A DNA stretch of 64,000 nucleotides from Streptantibioticus ferralitis. GTDB taxonomy: Bacteria; Actinomycetota; Actinomycetes; Streptomycetales; Streptomycetaceae. The notes under the pieces were generated by a model. That model saw only the letters and a program-made list of their open reading frames with translations. It made no database searches and had not been told where the DNA came from. The stretch is from positions 558,001-622,000 of the forward strand of contig NZ_JARHTQ010000001.1 in the NCBI RefSeq assembly GCF_029223525.1, in the 5' to 3' direction. A program made the translations under genes and the position numbers. This document shows, in pieces, positions 42,309 to 50,330 of this stretch (positions within the stretch are counted from its first letter, which is position 1; each line of letters begins with the position of its first letter).

Positions 42309-43283
42309 GTGCCCCTGCCCCAGCCATCGCACCAGCCTCTCCAGGGCACTCGTGCCCCGCGCGGCCGCCGCACCCGGTGGACGGCCGCGCTGCTGGCGCT
42401 GCTCACGGTGGTGGGATACGTGGTCTTCGTGGACTGGACCGGCTCGCACGGTCTGGACTGCTTCGTCGAGGCGAACGGCACCCGGCTCGGGCTGCAGCAG
42501 CCGCAGGCGGCGAACGCGGCGACGATCGGCGCCGTGGCGTCCTCTCGCGACCTGCCGGAGCGGGCGCTGACCATAGCCCTGGCGACGGCGATGCAGGAGT
42601 CGAAGCTGCACAACATCAAGGGCGGCGACCGCGACTCGCTGGGCCTGTTCCAGCAGCGCCCCTCGCAGGGCTGGGGCACCGCGCAGCAGATCATGGACCC
42701 GGTCTACTCGGCCAGCGAGTTCTTCGACGAGTTGGTCAAGATCCCCGGCTATTCACGGCTGCCACTGACCGCCGCCGCGCAGCGGGTGCAGCACAGCGGT
42801 TTCCCGCAGGCGTACGCCAAGCACGAGGCGGATGCCTCGATGCTGGCCGCGGCGCTGTACGGACGGGCCCCGAGCCTGAGCTGCCGGGTGCCCTCGGGCG
42901 GCAGCGCGGGCGATCCGGCGGCGGTACGGCAGCGGCTGGCGCGGGAGTTCGGCGCCCAGGTGCTGGAGCGGCAGGGCACCACGGACGGGACCCCGGCCGA
43001 CGTCCCCGGAGCGGCGGCCCCCAGCACCACCCCCAAGGACACCGACGGCCCCACGGTGACCGTGCCCGGCGACGCGGTCGCCGATCCGACGGACGAGGAC
43101 GCGACGCAGCACGGCTGGGCGCTGGCGCAGTGGGCGGTGGCCCACGCACCGCAGTTGCGGATCGCCGAGGTCGCTTATCGGGGCCGGGTTTGGCGCGCAA
43201 AGGAATCCGGCAGCGGGTGGGTGAAGGACCCGTCACGGCCCGGACATTCGTACGGGGACGTTCGAATCACCGTCGAGCACTAG
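42309..43283 (+). CDS. Membrane-anchored lytic-transglycosylase-like protein
   Basis: A 324-aa protein: short basic N-terminus (APRGRRTRW), one membrane segment (TAALLALLTVVGYVVFVDW), then an external domain with ALATAMQESKLHNIKGGD, GLFQQRPSQGWGT and a later ALYGRAP, the pattern of Slt/goose-lysozyme folds with a catalytic Glu in AMQES. A Pro/Thr-rich linker and a C-terminal TQHGWALAQWAVAHA block follow. Cell-wall remodelling is likely. The GTG at 42309 lies seven bases after TACGGT, fitting a leaderless transcript; another GTG three codons earlier is possible. Divergent from dapE. Confidence 0.82.
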   Translation: MPLPQPSHQPLQGTRAPRGRRTRWTAALLALLTVVGYVVFVDWTGSHGLDCFVEANGTRLGLQQPQAANAATIGAVASSRDLPERALTIALATAMQESKLHNIKGGDRDSLGLFQQRPSQGWGTAQQIMDPVYSASEFFDELVKIPGYSRLPLTAAAQRVQHSGFPQAYAKHEADASMLAAALYGRAPSLSCRVPSGGSAGDPAAVRQRLAREFGAQVLERQGTTDGTPADVPGAAAPSTTPKDTDGPTVTVPGDAVADPTDEDATQHGWALAQWAVAHAPQLRIAEVAYRGRVWRAKESGSGWVKDPSRPGHSYGDVRITVEH

Positions 43284-43581
43284 CCGCGCAAAAGTGCGGA
43301 TGTTACCCCGCAAGGGGAATGCACGGCACTCCACAAGGCCCAGGGAGCACCCCCCGGCCGCATTCCCCCATACCCCCCAACCCCCTTGCGCAGCTTGCAC
43401 TGTGACGTTTCTTCGACTGTCCGAGAACAAGCAGGAATGCCCTATTCTCCCGAAAGTCTATTATGCGACGCATTGCCAACTCTTTACTTCGAACGACCGC
43501 AACTTTAGGGCGTCTCACGCGGTAGTCACGGCGTCCGCCTGCGGACGTCTCATGTCCTCATCTCTCCGTAAAAGGAGCACC
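43284..43581 (+). promoter_or_regulatory. Relatively AT-rich upstream region of a small secreted protein gene
   Basis: 298 nt without a gene. GC falls well below average in 43405-43510 (for example CCCTATTCTCCC, GTCTATTATGCG, CTCTTTACTTCG). TATTAT at about 43460 is a near-consensus -10. The region ends in AAAAGGAG before the next start. Confidence 0.4.
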
Positions 43582-43968
43582 ATGTCTCTCCCCCTCAAGC
43601 GTCGGATCGCCCGGGCCGCCCTGCTGGTGGCGGCGGCCGCCCCCGTCATCGGGATGGGCGCCAGCGCGGCACAGGCCGCCGAGCTGCCCGAGGCGGCGAC
43701 CGGGCTGAGCGGACTGAGCAGCCCGGAGACCATCCACAACGCCGACGCCGCCGTGCACAAGGCCGCGGGTGTGGTCAACGAGGCGGGCTCCCACGCGGCC
43801 AAGACGGTACTGCCCACCGCCACCGACGCCGTCGGCAAGACGGGCAAGGGCGCCGGCCCGACCGCCAACCAACTGGTCGGCCAGGCCAACCAGACGGTCA
43901 GCGGCGTCGTGGGCAGCACCGCCAACTCCGCCACCAGCAACGGCCTGCCCACCGGTTCGCTGGGTTGA
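43582..43968 (+). CDS. Small secreted Ala/Gly/Thr-rich protein
   Basis: A 128-aa protein with a clear Sec signal peptide: KRRIARAALLVAAAAPVIGMG ends at AQA before AELPEA, near residue 33. The mature part is low in hydrophobic residues and Cys-free, with periodic VVNEAGSHAAKTV, LVGQANQTVSGVVGS and a polar C-terminus. I do not recognise a fold; similar short secreted proteins are common in Streptomyces. ATG with AAAGGAG seven bases upstream. It has an AT-rich promoter and a perfect 34-bp palindrome as terminator, which suggests high expression. Confidence 0.8.
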   Translation: MSLPLKRRIARAALLVAAAAPVIGMGASAAQAAELPEAATGLSGLSSPETIHNADAAVHKAAGVVNEAGSHAAKTVLPTATDAVGKTGKGAGPTANQLVGQANQTVSGVVGSTANSATSNGLPTGSLG

Positions 43969-44001
43969 GCCGACCCGTCGTCGCTGTAACGCCCAACGCG
44001 T

Positions 44002-44035
44002 GAGGGCCCGGGGAGCGCGCGCTCCCCGGGCCCTC
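44002..44035. terminator. Perfect 34-bp palindromic terminator
   Basis: GAGGGCCCGGGGAGCGC (44002-44018) is followed directly by its exact complement (44019-44035). It lies between the convergent secreted-protein gene and dapC and can stop both. Confidence 0.88.
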
Positions 44036-44048
44036 ATGTGTGTGTGCC

Positions 44049-45149
44049 TTACGCGCCGCCGAGGCGCCGTACCGCCGCGGCCACCCGCTCGTCCGTGGCG
44101 GTGAACGCGATCCGTACGTTGCGCTCCCCCGCCGAACCGTAGAACTCGCCGGGCGCCACCAGGATGCCCTGCTTGGCCAGGTCGCCGACGGTGTCCCAGC
44201 ACGGTTCGTCGCGCGTCGCCCACAGGTAGAGCGATGCCTCGCTGTGCTCGATGCGGAAGCCGGCGCCCTCGAAGGCGGAACGCAGTGCGCTCCGGCGGCG
44301 GGCGTAGCGCTCGCGCTGGTCGTCGGCGTGCTGCTGGTCGCCGAGAGCCGCGATCATGGCCTGCTGTACCGGCGCCGGGACGATCAGCCCGAGGTGCTTG
44401 CGCACCGCCAGCAGTTCCTTGACCACCGCCGGATCGCCGGTGAGGAACGCCCCCCGGTACCCGGCGAAGTTGGACCGCTTGGACAGCGAGTGCACGGCGA
44501 CCAGGCCGTCATGGCTGCCCCCGCATACCTCGGGGTGCAGGATCGAGACCGGCTCGGTCTCCCAGCCCAGTTCGATGTAGCACTCGTCGGAGACCACCAG
44601 CACCCCGTGCTCGCGCGCCCAGGACACGATCCGGCGCAACTCGGCGGCGTCCAGAGTGCGGCCGGTCGGGTTGGAGGGGGTGTTGAGCCACAGCAGCCTG
44701 ACCCGTGCGGGGTCGAGGTCCGCGACCGGGTCCGCATAGGTGACGGCCTCGGCGCGGGCGACCAACGCCCCGATCTCGTAGGTCGGATAGGCGAGCTGCG
44801 GATATCCGACCTGATCGCCCTCGCGCAGGTCGAGCAGCATCGGCAGCAGGCCGACGAGTTCCTTGGAGCCGATCAGCGGCAGCACGGCGGCGGGCTCGGC
44901 GGCGACCGCCAGCCGGCGGTGCAGCCAGCCCGCGACCGCCTCGCGCAGCGCAGCGGTGCCGTACGTCAACGGATAGCCGGGACTGTCGGCCGCGCTGCTC
45001 AGCGCCTGCTGGATGACGGCCGGGACCGGGTCGACAGGGGTACCGACCGACAGGTCCACCACACCGTCAGGGTGCGCGGCGGCCGCTGTCTTGTAGGGCT
45101 CAAGGCGGTCCCAGGGAAAGACCGGAAGGCGGTCAGTCACTCGCGCCAC
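44049..45149 (-). CDS. dapC: Succinyldiaminopimelate aminotransferase
   Basis: A 366-aa class I/II PLP aminotransferase that makes N-succinyl-diaminopimelate, the step before DapE. Seen: LPVFPWDRLEPYK at the start, the NTPSNPTGRTL asparagine motif, SDECYIELGW with the PLP-pairing Asp, and the Schiff-base lysine in SLSKRSNFAGYRG. Similar proteins in Streptomyces are also annotated as glutamate-prephenate aminotransferase. The start is GTG, preceded closely by the ferredoxin gene; the pair (fdxA, dapC) is conserved as Rv1177-Rv1178. Confidence 0.93.
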   Translation of the reverse strand: MARVTDRLPVFPWDRLEPYKTAAAAHPDGVVDLSVGTPVDPVPAVIQQALSSAADSPGYPLTYGTAALREAVAGWLHRRLAVAAEPAAVLPLIGSKELVGLLPMLLDLREGDQVGYPQLAYPTYEIGALVARAEAVTYADPVADLDPARVRLLWLNTPSNPTGRTLDAAELRRIVSWAREHGVLVVSDECYIELGWETEPVSILHPEVCGGSHDGLVAVHSLSKRSNFAGYRGAFLTGDPAVVKELLAVRKHLGLIVPAPVQQAMIAALGDQQHADDQRERYARRRSALRSAFEGAGFRIEHSEASLYLWATRDEPCWDTVGDLAKQGILVAPGEFYGSAGERNVRIAFTATDERVAAAVRRLGGA

Positions 45150-45180
45150 GTACAGCTCGCTTTCTCGCGTTCAACGGCGT

Positions 45181-45213
45181 CGGCCCCGTACGGCTGTGCG
45201 CTGTACGGGACCG
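45181..45213 (-). terminator. Hairpin between fdxA and dapC
   Basis: CGGCCCCGTAC (45181-45191) pairs with GTACGGGACCG (45203-45213) over 11 bp with one mismatch. As both genes run on the minus strand it may attenuate ferredoxin transcripts entering dapC. Confidence 0.6.
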
Positions 45214-45253
45214 ACACCATGATCGATCGCTATGCGGACCGGTATCAGCCGTC

Positions 45254-45583
45254 TTACTCGTGGTCCTGGTTCTGCGGAGGCAGGGCGGCGATGAACGGGT
45301 GGTCACGCTCGATCAGGCCCAGCTTGGAGGCACCACCGGGCGAACCGAGCTCGTCGAAGAACTCGACGTTCGCCTTGTAGTAGTCCTTCCACTCCTCCGG
45401 GGTGTCGTCCTCGTAGAAGATCGCCTCCACCGGGCAGACGGGCTCACAGGCCCCACAGTCGACGCATTCGTCCGGGTGGATGTACAAGGACCGCGAGCCC
45501 TCGTAGATGCAGTCGACGGGGCACTCCTCGATGCATGCCTTGTCCTTGACGTCGACACAAGGCTGCGCGATGACGTAGGTCAC
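45254..45583 (-). CDS. fdxA: Seven-iron ferredoxin
   Basis: A 109-aa ferredoxin with one [3Fe-4S] and one [4Fe-4S] cluster. The cysteines are in QPCVDVKDKACIEECPVDC near the start and CVDCGACEPVCP in the middle; the C-terminal ~45 residues (EEWKDYYKANVEFFDELGSP) are the extension typical of actinobacterial FdxA/FdxC. It carries electrons to P450s and other cytosolic enzymes. The start is GTG at 45581-45583; upstream in-frame sequence is unrelated. Confidence 0.94.
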   Translation of the reverse strand: MTYVIAQPCVDVKDKACIEECPVDCIYEGSRSLYIHPDECVDCGACEPVCPVEAIFYEDDTPEEWKDYYKANVEFFDELGSPGGASKLGLIERDHPFIAALPPQNQDHE

Positions 45584-45719
45584 GCTGTCGTTCCTCCTCG
45601 ATAGGGCCGGCGGACCGATTGCGGCTCCGCCGCGTGGCGCGCGGGAGCGCGGCGTCGATGCCCACCTCCTAGTATCTCCGTTCCCGAGCTGCATACGAAC
45701 AAGAGGGGTTGACCGAACT

Positions 45720-46736
45720 GTGGAGTTCGCTGGCGGTGGACGGCTCGAAGTCCGCATTACCCCCTCTGACGTGGGAAAACGTGTATCCGTGCGGAGAGTA
45801 GCGGAGATCGTTGGCGGCCGCCCGGTGTTCTCCGACGTCGTCGGGCTTCTCACATCGTGGGCCAACGGTGTGCTGATCGTCACACGACGGAACGGCGGGG
45901 CCGTCCACATCGCGGAACAGACGCTGGCGGCGGGCAAGATCGTCCCCGACCGCCCGGCCCGCCCGCGCCGCGCGACCCCGCCCGTCGCCACCGCGCACGA
46001 GCTGCAGGAACTCGCCTCGCGCGGCTGGCCCGCGCTGGACACCGAGCGGCTCGGCGACTGGACGCTCCGGGCCTCCGCGGGGTTCACCAGGCGGGCCAAC
46101 TCCGTGCTGCCGCTGGGCGATCCGGGGCTGCCCCTCGACGCGGCGATCCAGCGGGTCCGCGACTGGTACGGCGAGCGCGGGCTGGTGCCCTACGTCCAGG
46201 TAGCCACCGGAACGATGGATTCCGATGAGCGGCTTGACGCGGAGTTGGCCCGGGACGGCTGGACCGCGGAGGCGTTCACCCTGGTCTGCACCGGCCCGAT
46301 CGCGCCGGTCGCGGACGGTCCCGGCGCCGAGCGGGTGACGCTCAGCCGGGTGCCGGACGCCGCCTGGCTGAGCCGCTACCACCGCACCGGCGAGCTGGCC
46401 GCGACGGCCGTGCGGGTACTGACCGGGGGACCGTCGGTGTGGTTCGCGACGATCCCCGGTGGCGCGCAGGGACCGGCCGCGATCGGTCGCTGCGTGGCGG
46501 ACGGGCGCTGGGCGCAGTTCGGCGCGGTGGAGGTCGATCCGCAGTACCGGCGTGCCGGGCTGGCGACCGCTGTGATGGCGGCACTGGCGCGCAGGGCATT
46601 GGATGAAGGCGCCACAGGCGGGTATCTCCAAGTGGAAGAGGAGAACGAGGGAGCCCGCGCGCTCTACGAGCGCATGGGCTTCACCACCCACCACGGGTAC
46701 CACTACCGCCGCGCCGCGCAGGGTGGCACCAGGTAG
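45720..46736 (+). CDS. GNAT family N-acetyltransferase with N-terminal extra domain
   Basis: A 338-aa protein. The first ~90 residues form a small SH3-like barrel (VRITPSDVGKRVSVRRVAEIVGGRPVF-type, pieces: VSVRRVAEIV, VLIVTRRNGG), the C-terminal half is a GNAT domain with EVDPQYRRAGLATAVMAALARRA (acetyl-CoA binding R/QxxGxG/A) and ENEGARALYERMGF. The acceptor is unknown. The start is GTG at 45720 with AAGAGGGG upstream. The next gene follows 9 nt later, so the two form an operon; divergent from fdxA. Confidence 0.9.
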   Translation: MEFAGGGRLEVRITPSDVGKRVSVRRVAEIVGGRPVFSDVVGLLTSWANGVLIVTRRNGGAVHIAEQTLAAGKIVPDRPARPRRATPPVATAHELQELASRGWPALDTERLGDWTLRASAGFTRRANSVLPLGDPGLPLDAAIQRVRDWYGERGLVPYVQVATGTMDSDERLDAELARDGWTAEAFTLVCTGPIAPVADGPGAERVTLSRVPDAAWLSRYHRTGELAATAVRVLTGGPSVWFATIPGGAQGPAAIGRCVADGRWAQFGAVEVDPQYRRAGLATAVMAALARRALDEGATGGYLQVEEENEGARALYERMGFTTHHGYHYRRAAQGGTR

Positions 46737-46745
46737 GCGGCTCGT

Positions 46746-47591
46746 ATGGACAACATCCTCGACAGGCGGCGCCGGTTCGCTGAGGCCGCGCGCGGGGACC
46801 GACCCGACCTCGCGCTGCTGTGCCTGCTGCTCGGCGCGGAGGCCGGACCGGGCGTCGACGACGCCGCGATCGCCGGCGCGCTGAGCGAACTGGACCGGCT
46901 GGCCGACGAGGTCGCCTGCCACCGCACCGGTTACGGACCCGGTGCCTGGGCCGGGGCGCTGGCAGAGGTGCTCGGCGGGCGGCATGGATTCCGTGGCCTG
47001 CCCTCGGACTACCAGCGGCTGGAGTCCTCACTCCTGCACCATGTGCTGCGGCGCAGGCGTGGGCTGCCGATCCTGCTGTCGGTGGTGTGGATCGAGGTCG
47101 GGCGACGGCTGGACGCCCCGGTGTACGGGGTCGGGCTGCCCGGCCACTTCGTGGTCGGGATCGGCGACCCGGACGGCGGGCACGTACTGGTCGACCCGTT
47201 CAGCGGCGGGCGTCAACTGACCGCCGAGGACGCCGAACTCCTGGTGGCCGGCGCCATCGGCACGCCCGGCGCGACGCTGTCCGCCGCCATGTTCGCTCCC
47301 ACGGAACCGTTGGACATCGTCGCCCGGGTGCTCAACAACATCCGGGCGTGGGCCGCCGCCCGCCCTGAGCACAGCGGGGTGCAGCTGTGGGCGATCGACC
47401 TGGCCCTGCTGCTGCCCCACCATCCCGCCGGACTGCGCCTGGAACGCGCCCAACTACTGGTGCAGCGCGGCGAGTTCGCCATCGGCGCGACCGAGATGGA
47501 GGCCTACGCGGAGTTGGTGGCCGCCATGGATCCGGCGGTGGCCGAAACCATCCGCTTGCGAGCCCGCTCGGCACGCGCCCTGCTCAACTGA
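46746..47591 (+). CDS. SirB1/transglutaminase-like family protein
   Basis: A 281-aa protein of the SirB1 (transglutaminase-like core, TPR-containing) family. Seen: LHHVLRRRRGLPILLSVVWIEVGRRLD, PVYGVGLPGHFVVGI and HVLVDPFSGGRQL, the family core; no Cys is found at the GxxxLL position where true transglutaminases have it, so no cross-linking activity is expected. C-terminal helices resemble TPR. ATG; nine nucleotides after the GNAT gene. The function is unknown. Confidence 0.87.
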   Translation: MDNILDRRRRFAEAARGDRPDLALLCLLLGAEAGPGVDDAAIAGALSELDRLADEVACHRTGYGPGAWAGALAEVLGGRHGFRGLPSDYQRLESSLLHHVLRRRRGLPILLSVVWIEVGRRLDAPVYGVGLPGHFVVGIGDPDGGHVLVDPFSGGRQLTAEDAELLVAGAIGTPGATLSAAMFAPTEPLDIVARVLNNIRAWAAARPEHSGVQLWAIDLALLLPHHPAGLRLERAQLLVQRGEFAIGATEMEAYAELVAAMDPAVAETIRLRARSARALLN

Positions 47592-47608
47592 CCTGCCGGC
47601 ACAGCTGG

Positions 47609-48217
47609 TCAGAGCCAGCCCTTCTCACGGGCGATGCGGACCGCCTCGGAGCGGTTGCGGGCCCTGGTCTTCTGGATGGCGGTGGACAGATAGTTGCGCA
47701 CGGTGCCCTCCGACAGGTGCAGGGCCCTGGCGATCTCGGAGTTGACCGCGCCATCGGCTGCCGCGCGCAGCACATCGCGCTCCCGGGCGGTCAGCGGATC
47801 GGCGCCTTCGGCGAGTGCCGCGGCCGCCAGCGTGGGGTCTATGACCTTCTCGCCACGCAGCACCACCCGCCGTACCGCGTCGGCGAGTTGGGCCGCCGGG
47901 GCGTCCTTGACGAGGAAGGCGTCCGCGCCCTGCTCCATGGCGCGGCGCAGATAGCCCGGCCGTCCGAACGTCGTGACGATGACGACCTTGACCTGCGGCA
48001 GTTCCTTGCGGAGCAGCGCGGCGGCGTCAATGCCGGTGAGTCCCGGCATCTCGATGTCGAGCAACGCCACATCCACCGCGTGCTCGCGGGCCGCGGCGAC
48101 CACCTCATCGCCGCGCGCGACCTGCGCGACCACGTCGATGTCCTCCTCCAGTCCGAGCAACGTCGCCAACGCCTCTCGAACCATTGACTGGTCCTCGGCC
48201 AGCAGCACCCTGATCAT
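47609..48217 (-). CDS. NarL/LuxR-type response regulator
   Basis: A 202-aa response regulator. The receiver has the acidic pair LLAEDQ at the start, phospho-acceptor Asp in LLDIEMPG (~residue 54) and Lys in FLVKD; the C-terminal LuxR helix-turn-helix is LTARERDVLRAAADG then EIARALHLSEGTVRNYLSTAI. It likely binds the palindrome at 51333-51354. It is the last gene of a minus-strand operon with an ABC exporter and a histidine kinase; ATG start. Confidence 0.93.
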   Translation of the reverse strand: MIRVLLAEDQSMVREALATLLGLEEDIDVVAQVARGDEVVAAAREHAVDVALLDIEMPGLTGIDAAALLRKELPQVKVVIVTTFGRPGYLRRAMEQGADAFLVKDAPAAQLADAVRRVVLRGEKVIDPTLAAAALAEGADPLTARERDVLRAAADGAVNSEIARALHLSEGTVRNYLSTAIQKTRARNRSEAVRIAREKGWL

Positions 48218-48262
48218 TGCTGCAGCCTAGCGAGTGGCCAGAACACCCGGCAGGGCTGTGGA

Positions 48263-49537
48263 TCAGGCCTGTGGATAACCCGTTCCCCCGGGGGCGGCCG
48301 CCGAGCCCTCGGCCGAGCCGGGCCGCTCCTGACGCACCGCACGCAGGGGTACATAGGCGCTCAGTGCGAAGCCGCCGCGCTTCGAGGTGCCGGTGTGCAG
48401 TCGTCCGCCGGAGAGCATCAGCCGCTCCTCAAGGCCGTTCAGGCCGTTGCCCGCGTGGCGGCCACGGCCGGGTCCGCGGCCGTCGTCGCCGATCTCCAGA
48501 CGCAGATACCGGCCCTCATCGGCCTCCCAGACCTCGTCCAGGACCAGCGAGCAGCGGCTGGCGCCGCTGTGCCGGATCACATTGGTCACCGCCTCGCGCA
48601 ACGCCCAGGCCAGCGCTCCCTGCTCCTCGACGCCGAGCCCCGGGTACTGGTCCTCCAACGGCAGGTCGAGCGAGGGGGAGACCTCCACCTCCACCCCCGC
48701 GGTGCGCAGGGCGGTGCGTGCCCCGGCGAGCTCGACGCCGACGTTCGGCCGGCGATAGCCGCTGACCGCCTCCCGTACGTCGACCAGCGCCTGCCTGCTG
48801 ACCTGCTCGATATCGGCGACCTGCTTGGCCGCGTCCTGCGGCTTGTCCGGCAGCATCCGCCCGGCCAGCTCGCTCTTGAGCGTGATCAGGGAGAGCGAGT
48901 GCCCCAGCAGATCGTGGAGATCGCGGGCCAGCCGCAACCGCTCCTCGGCCGCCGCGAGCCGGGCGACGGTCTCCCGCGCCTCCCGCAGCTCACGCACCAT
49001 CCGGCCCATCTGGCCCACGCCCATCATCGCCGCACCGCCCAGCAACGCGGGGAAGAACAGCGAATAGACCTCCCATTGCCTGGTGCCGAGCCCCGTACCG
49101 ACCAGCAGGATCGTCACCGCGCAGAACGGCACCGCCCACAGAGCCTGCCGTGGCGGCAGCATCACGCCGGCGCTGATCGTCACATAGGTGAACATCACCA
49201 ACCACGGCGGACCGAGGGTGAGGGACAGGGTCAGCGCGAGCGCGAACAGCCAGCAGGCGATGGCCAGTTGCCACCAGCTGAGCGGGTGGCGGCGCCGCTG
49301 GTTCAGCAGCAGGTACAGATACGGCCCGACGAACAGTGCCAGCCCCAGCCAGCCCAGTGTGACCGCCACCGCCGTGTGCCGTCCGGAGGTCAGATCGCCC
49401 ACCGCCGACCCCAGGTAGAGCAGGTAGACGAGCGCCCAGCACAGCTTGCTCCACTGCTGCAAGCGGTTCTCCGGGGCGCGCCCCATGGTTGCGAGCGGCA
49501 GGTCCCGGACCGCACTCGTGTCCATACGCTCGTCCAC
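48263..49537 (-). CDS. DesK-like sensor histidine kinase
   Basis: A 424-aa kinase. About six membrane helices fill the first ~190 residues (for example LCWALVYLLYLGSAVG, LAIACWLFALALTLSLTLG), with almost no external loop, as in membrane-thickness sensors of the DesK type. The HisKA_3 box RLRLARDLHDLLGHSLSL holds the phospho-His; the ATPase part has LREAVTNVIRHSGA and IGDDGRGPGRGRHAGNGLNGL. GTG at 49537, six bases after GGAG, is preferred; an ATG two codons earlier would touch that site. Its partner regulator follows 45 nt later. Confidence 0.92.
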   Translation of the reverse strand: MDERMDTSAVRDLPLATMGRAPENRLQQWSKLCWALVYLLYLGSAVGDLTSGRHTAVAVTLGWLGLALFVGPYLYLLLNQRRRHPLSWWQLAIACWLFALALTLSLTLGPPWLVMFTYVTISAGVMLPPRQALWAVPFCAVTILLVGTGLGTRQWEVYSLFFPALLGGAAMMGVGQMGRMVRELREARETVARLAAAEERLRLARDLHDLLGHSLSLITLKSELAGRMLPDKPQDAAKQVADIEQVSRQALVDVREAVSGYRRPNVGVELAGARTALRTAGVEVEVSPSLDLPLEDQYPGLGVEEQGALAWALREAVTNVIRHSGASRCSLVLDEVWEADEGRYLRLEIGDDGRGPGRGRHAGNGLNGLEERLMLSGGRLHTGTSKRGGFALSAYVPLRAVRQERPGSAEGSAAAPGGTGYPQA

Positions 49538-49552
49538 CGTCATCTCCTGCCC

Positions 49553-49594
49553 CTTATGCCTCAAGGGTGTCCTCTTACGCCTTAAGGGTGTCCT
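49553..49594. repeat. 21-bp tandem duplication of the permease gene end
   Basis: CTTATGCCTCAAGGGTGTCC(T) at 49553-49573 and CTTACGCCTTAAGGGTGTCC(T) at 49574-49594 differ at two bases. On the coding strand they encode KDTLKA-stop and, behind it in the same frame, EDTLEA-stop. The last six codons plus stop of the ABC-2 permease are thus repeated just before the kinase ribosome site. Confidence 0.9.
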
Positions 49595-50330
49595 TGCGGT
49601 ACAGCCAGGCCGCCCCACCAGCGAAGATCAGCAGGTAGGCGACGAGCAGCGAGACGTCTCGCAGATGCGGGGCGTCGCCCTGCTCGATCGCGTGGCCGAG
49701 ACCGGCGTACGCGTAGGTGGGCAGCCACTTGGCTATGTTCTGCAGCCACTGCGGGAAGACCGTGGACGGCATCCACAGGCCCCCGAGGATCGACAGCCCG
49801 AAGTAGGTGATCATCGTGATCGGACGGACCGCGTCGCCGGTGGCTATGTAGCCGATGGCCACACCGAGGGCGGCGAACACCATGCTGCCGGCCCAGATGG
49901 AGAAGGTGAGGGCGGCCCACTGCCAGGCGTCCAAACGGACGCCCTTGGCCGTGGCCGCGACCAGTTCCACGATCACGATCGACGGCAGCGTGACGGTCGC
50001 GGCCGAGGCGATCTTGGAGATCACATACCCGCGGCCGGGCAGCGAGGTCAGCCGCAGCTGGCGGACCCAGCCCTTCTCCCGCTCCTTGGCGATCCGCTCG
50101 CTGTTGCCCATCAGTACGGCGGTGAGCGCACCGAAGGAGGCCATCGCCACCATGTAGTACAGCTGCATCGTCAGGTGGCTGTGCGGGATCACGTCCGACT
50201 TGCCGGACGAGCCGGAGATCAGCAGGAAGAGCGTGGTCGGGTAGATCACCGTGAAGAACATGAACTTCTTGTTGCGCAGCGTGCGCGTGATCTCCAACTT
50301 GATCAGAGCACCGGAGGCGAAGGTGTTCAT
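49575..50330 (-). CDS. ABC-2 type transporter permease
   Basis: A 251-aa permease with six hydrophobic segments (for example FMFFTVIYPTTLFLLISG, YMVAMASFGALTAVLMG, ITMITYFGLSILGGLWMPSTVFPQW, SLLVAYLLIFAGGAAWLY). The internal GNSERIAKEREKGWVRQLRLTSL loop is the coupling helix region of drug and lipid exporters. With the ATPase it would export antibiotics, lipids or peptides. The ATG overlaps the ATPase stop by 4 nt (50327-50330). Confidence 0.92.
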   Translation of the reverse strand: MNTFASGALIKLEITRTLRNKKFMFFTVIYPTTLFLLISGSSGKSDVIPHSHLTMQLYYMVAMASFGALTAVLMGNSERIAKEREKGWVRQLRLTSLPGRGYVISKIASAATVTLPSIVIVELVAATAKGVRLDAWQWAALTFSIWAGSMVFAALGVAIGYIATGDAVRPITMITYFGLSILGGLWMPSTVFPQWLQNIAKWLPTYAYAGLGHAIEQGDAPHLRDVSLLVAYLLIFAGGAAWLYRKDTLKA

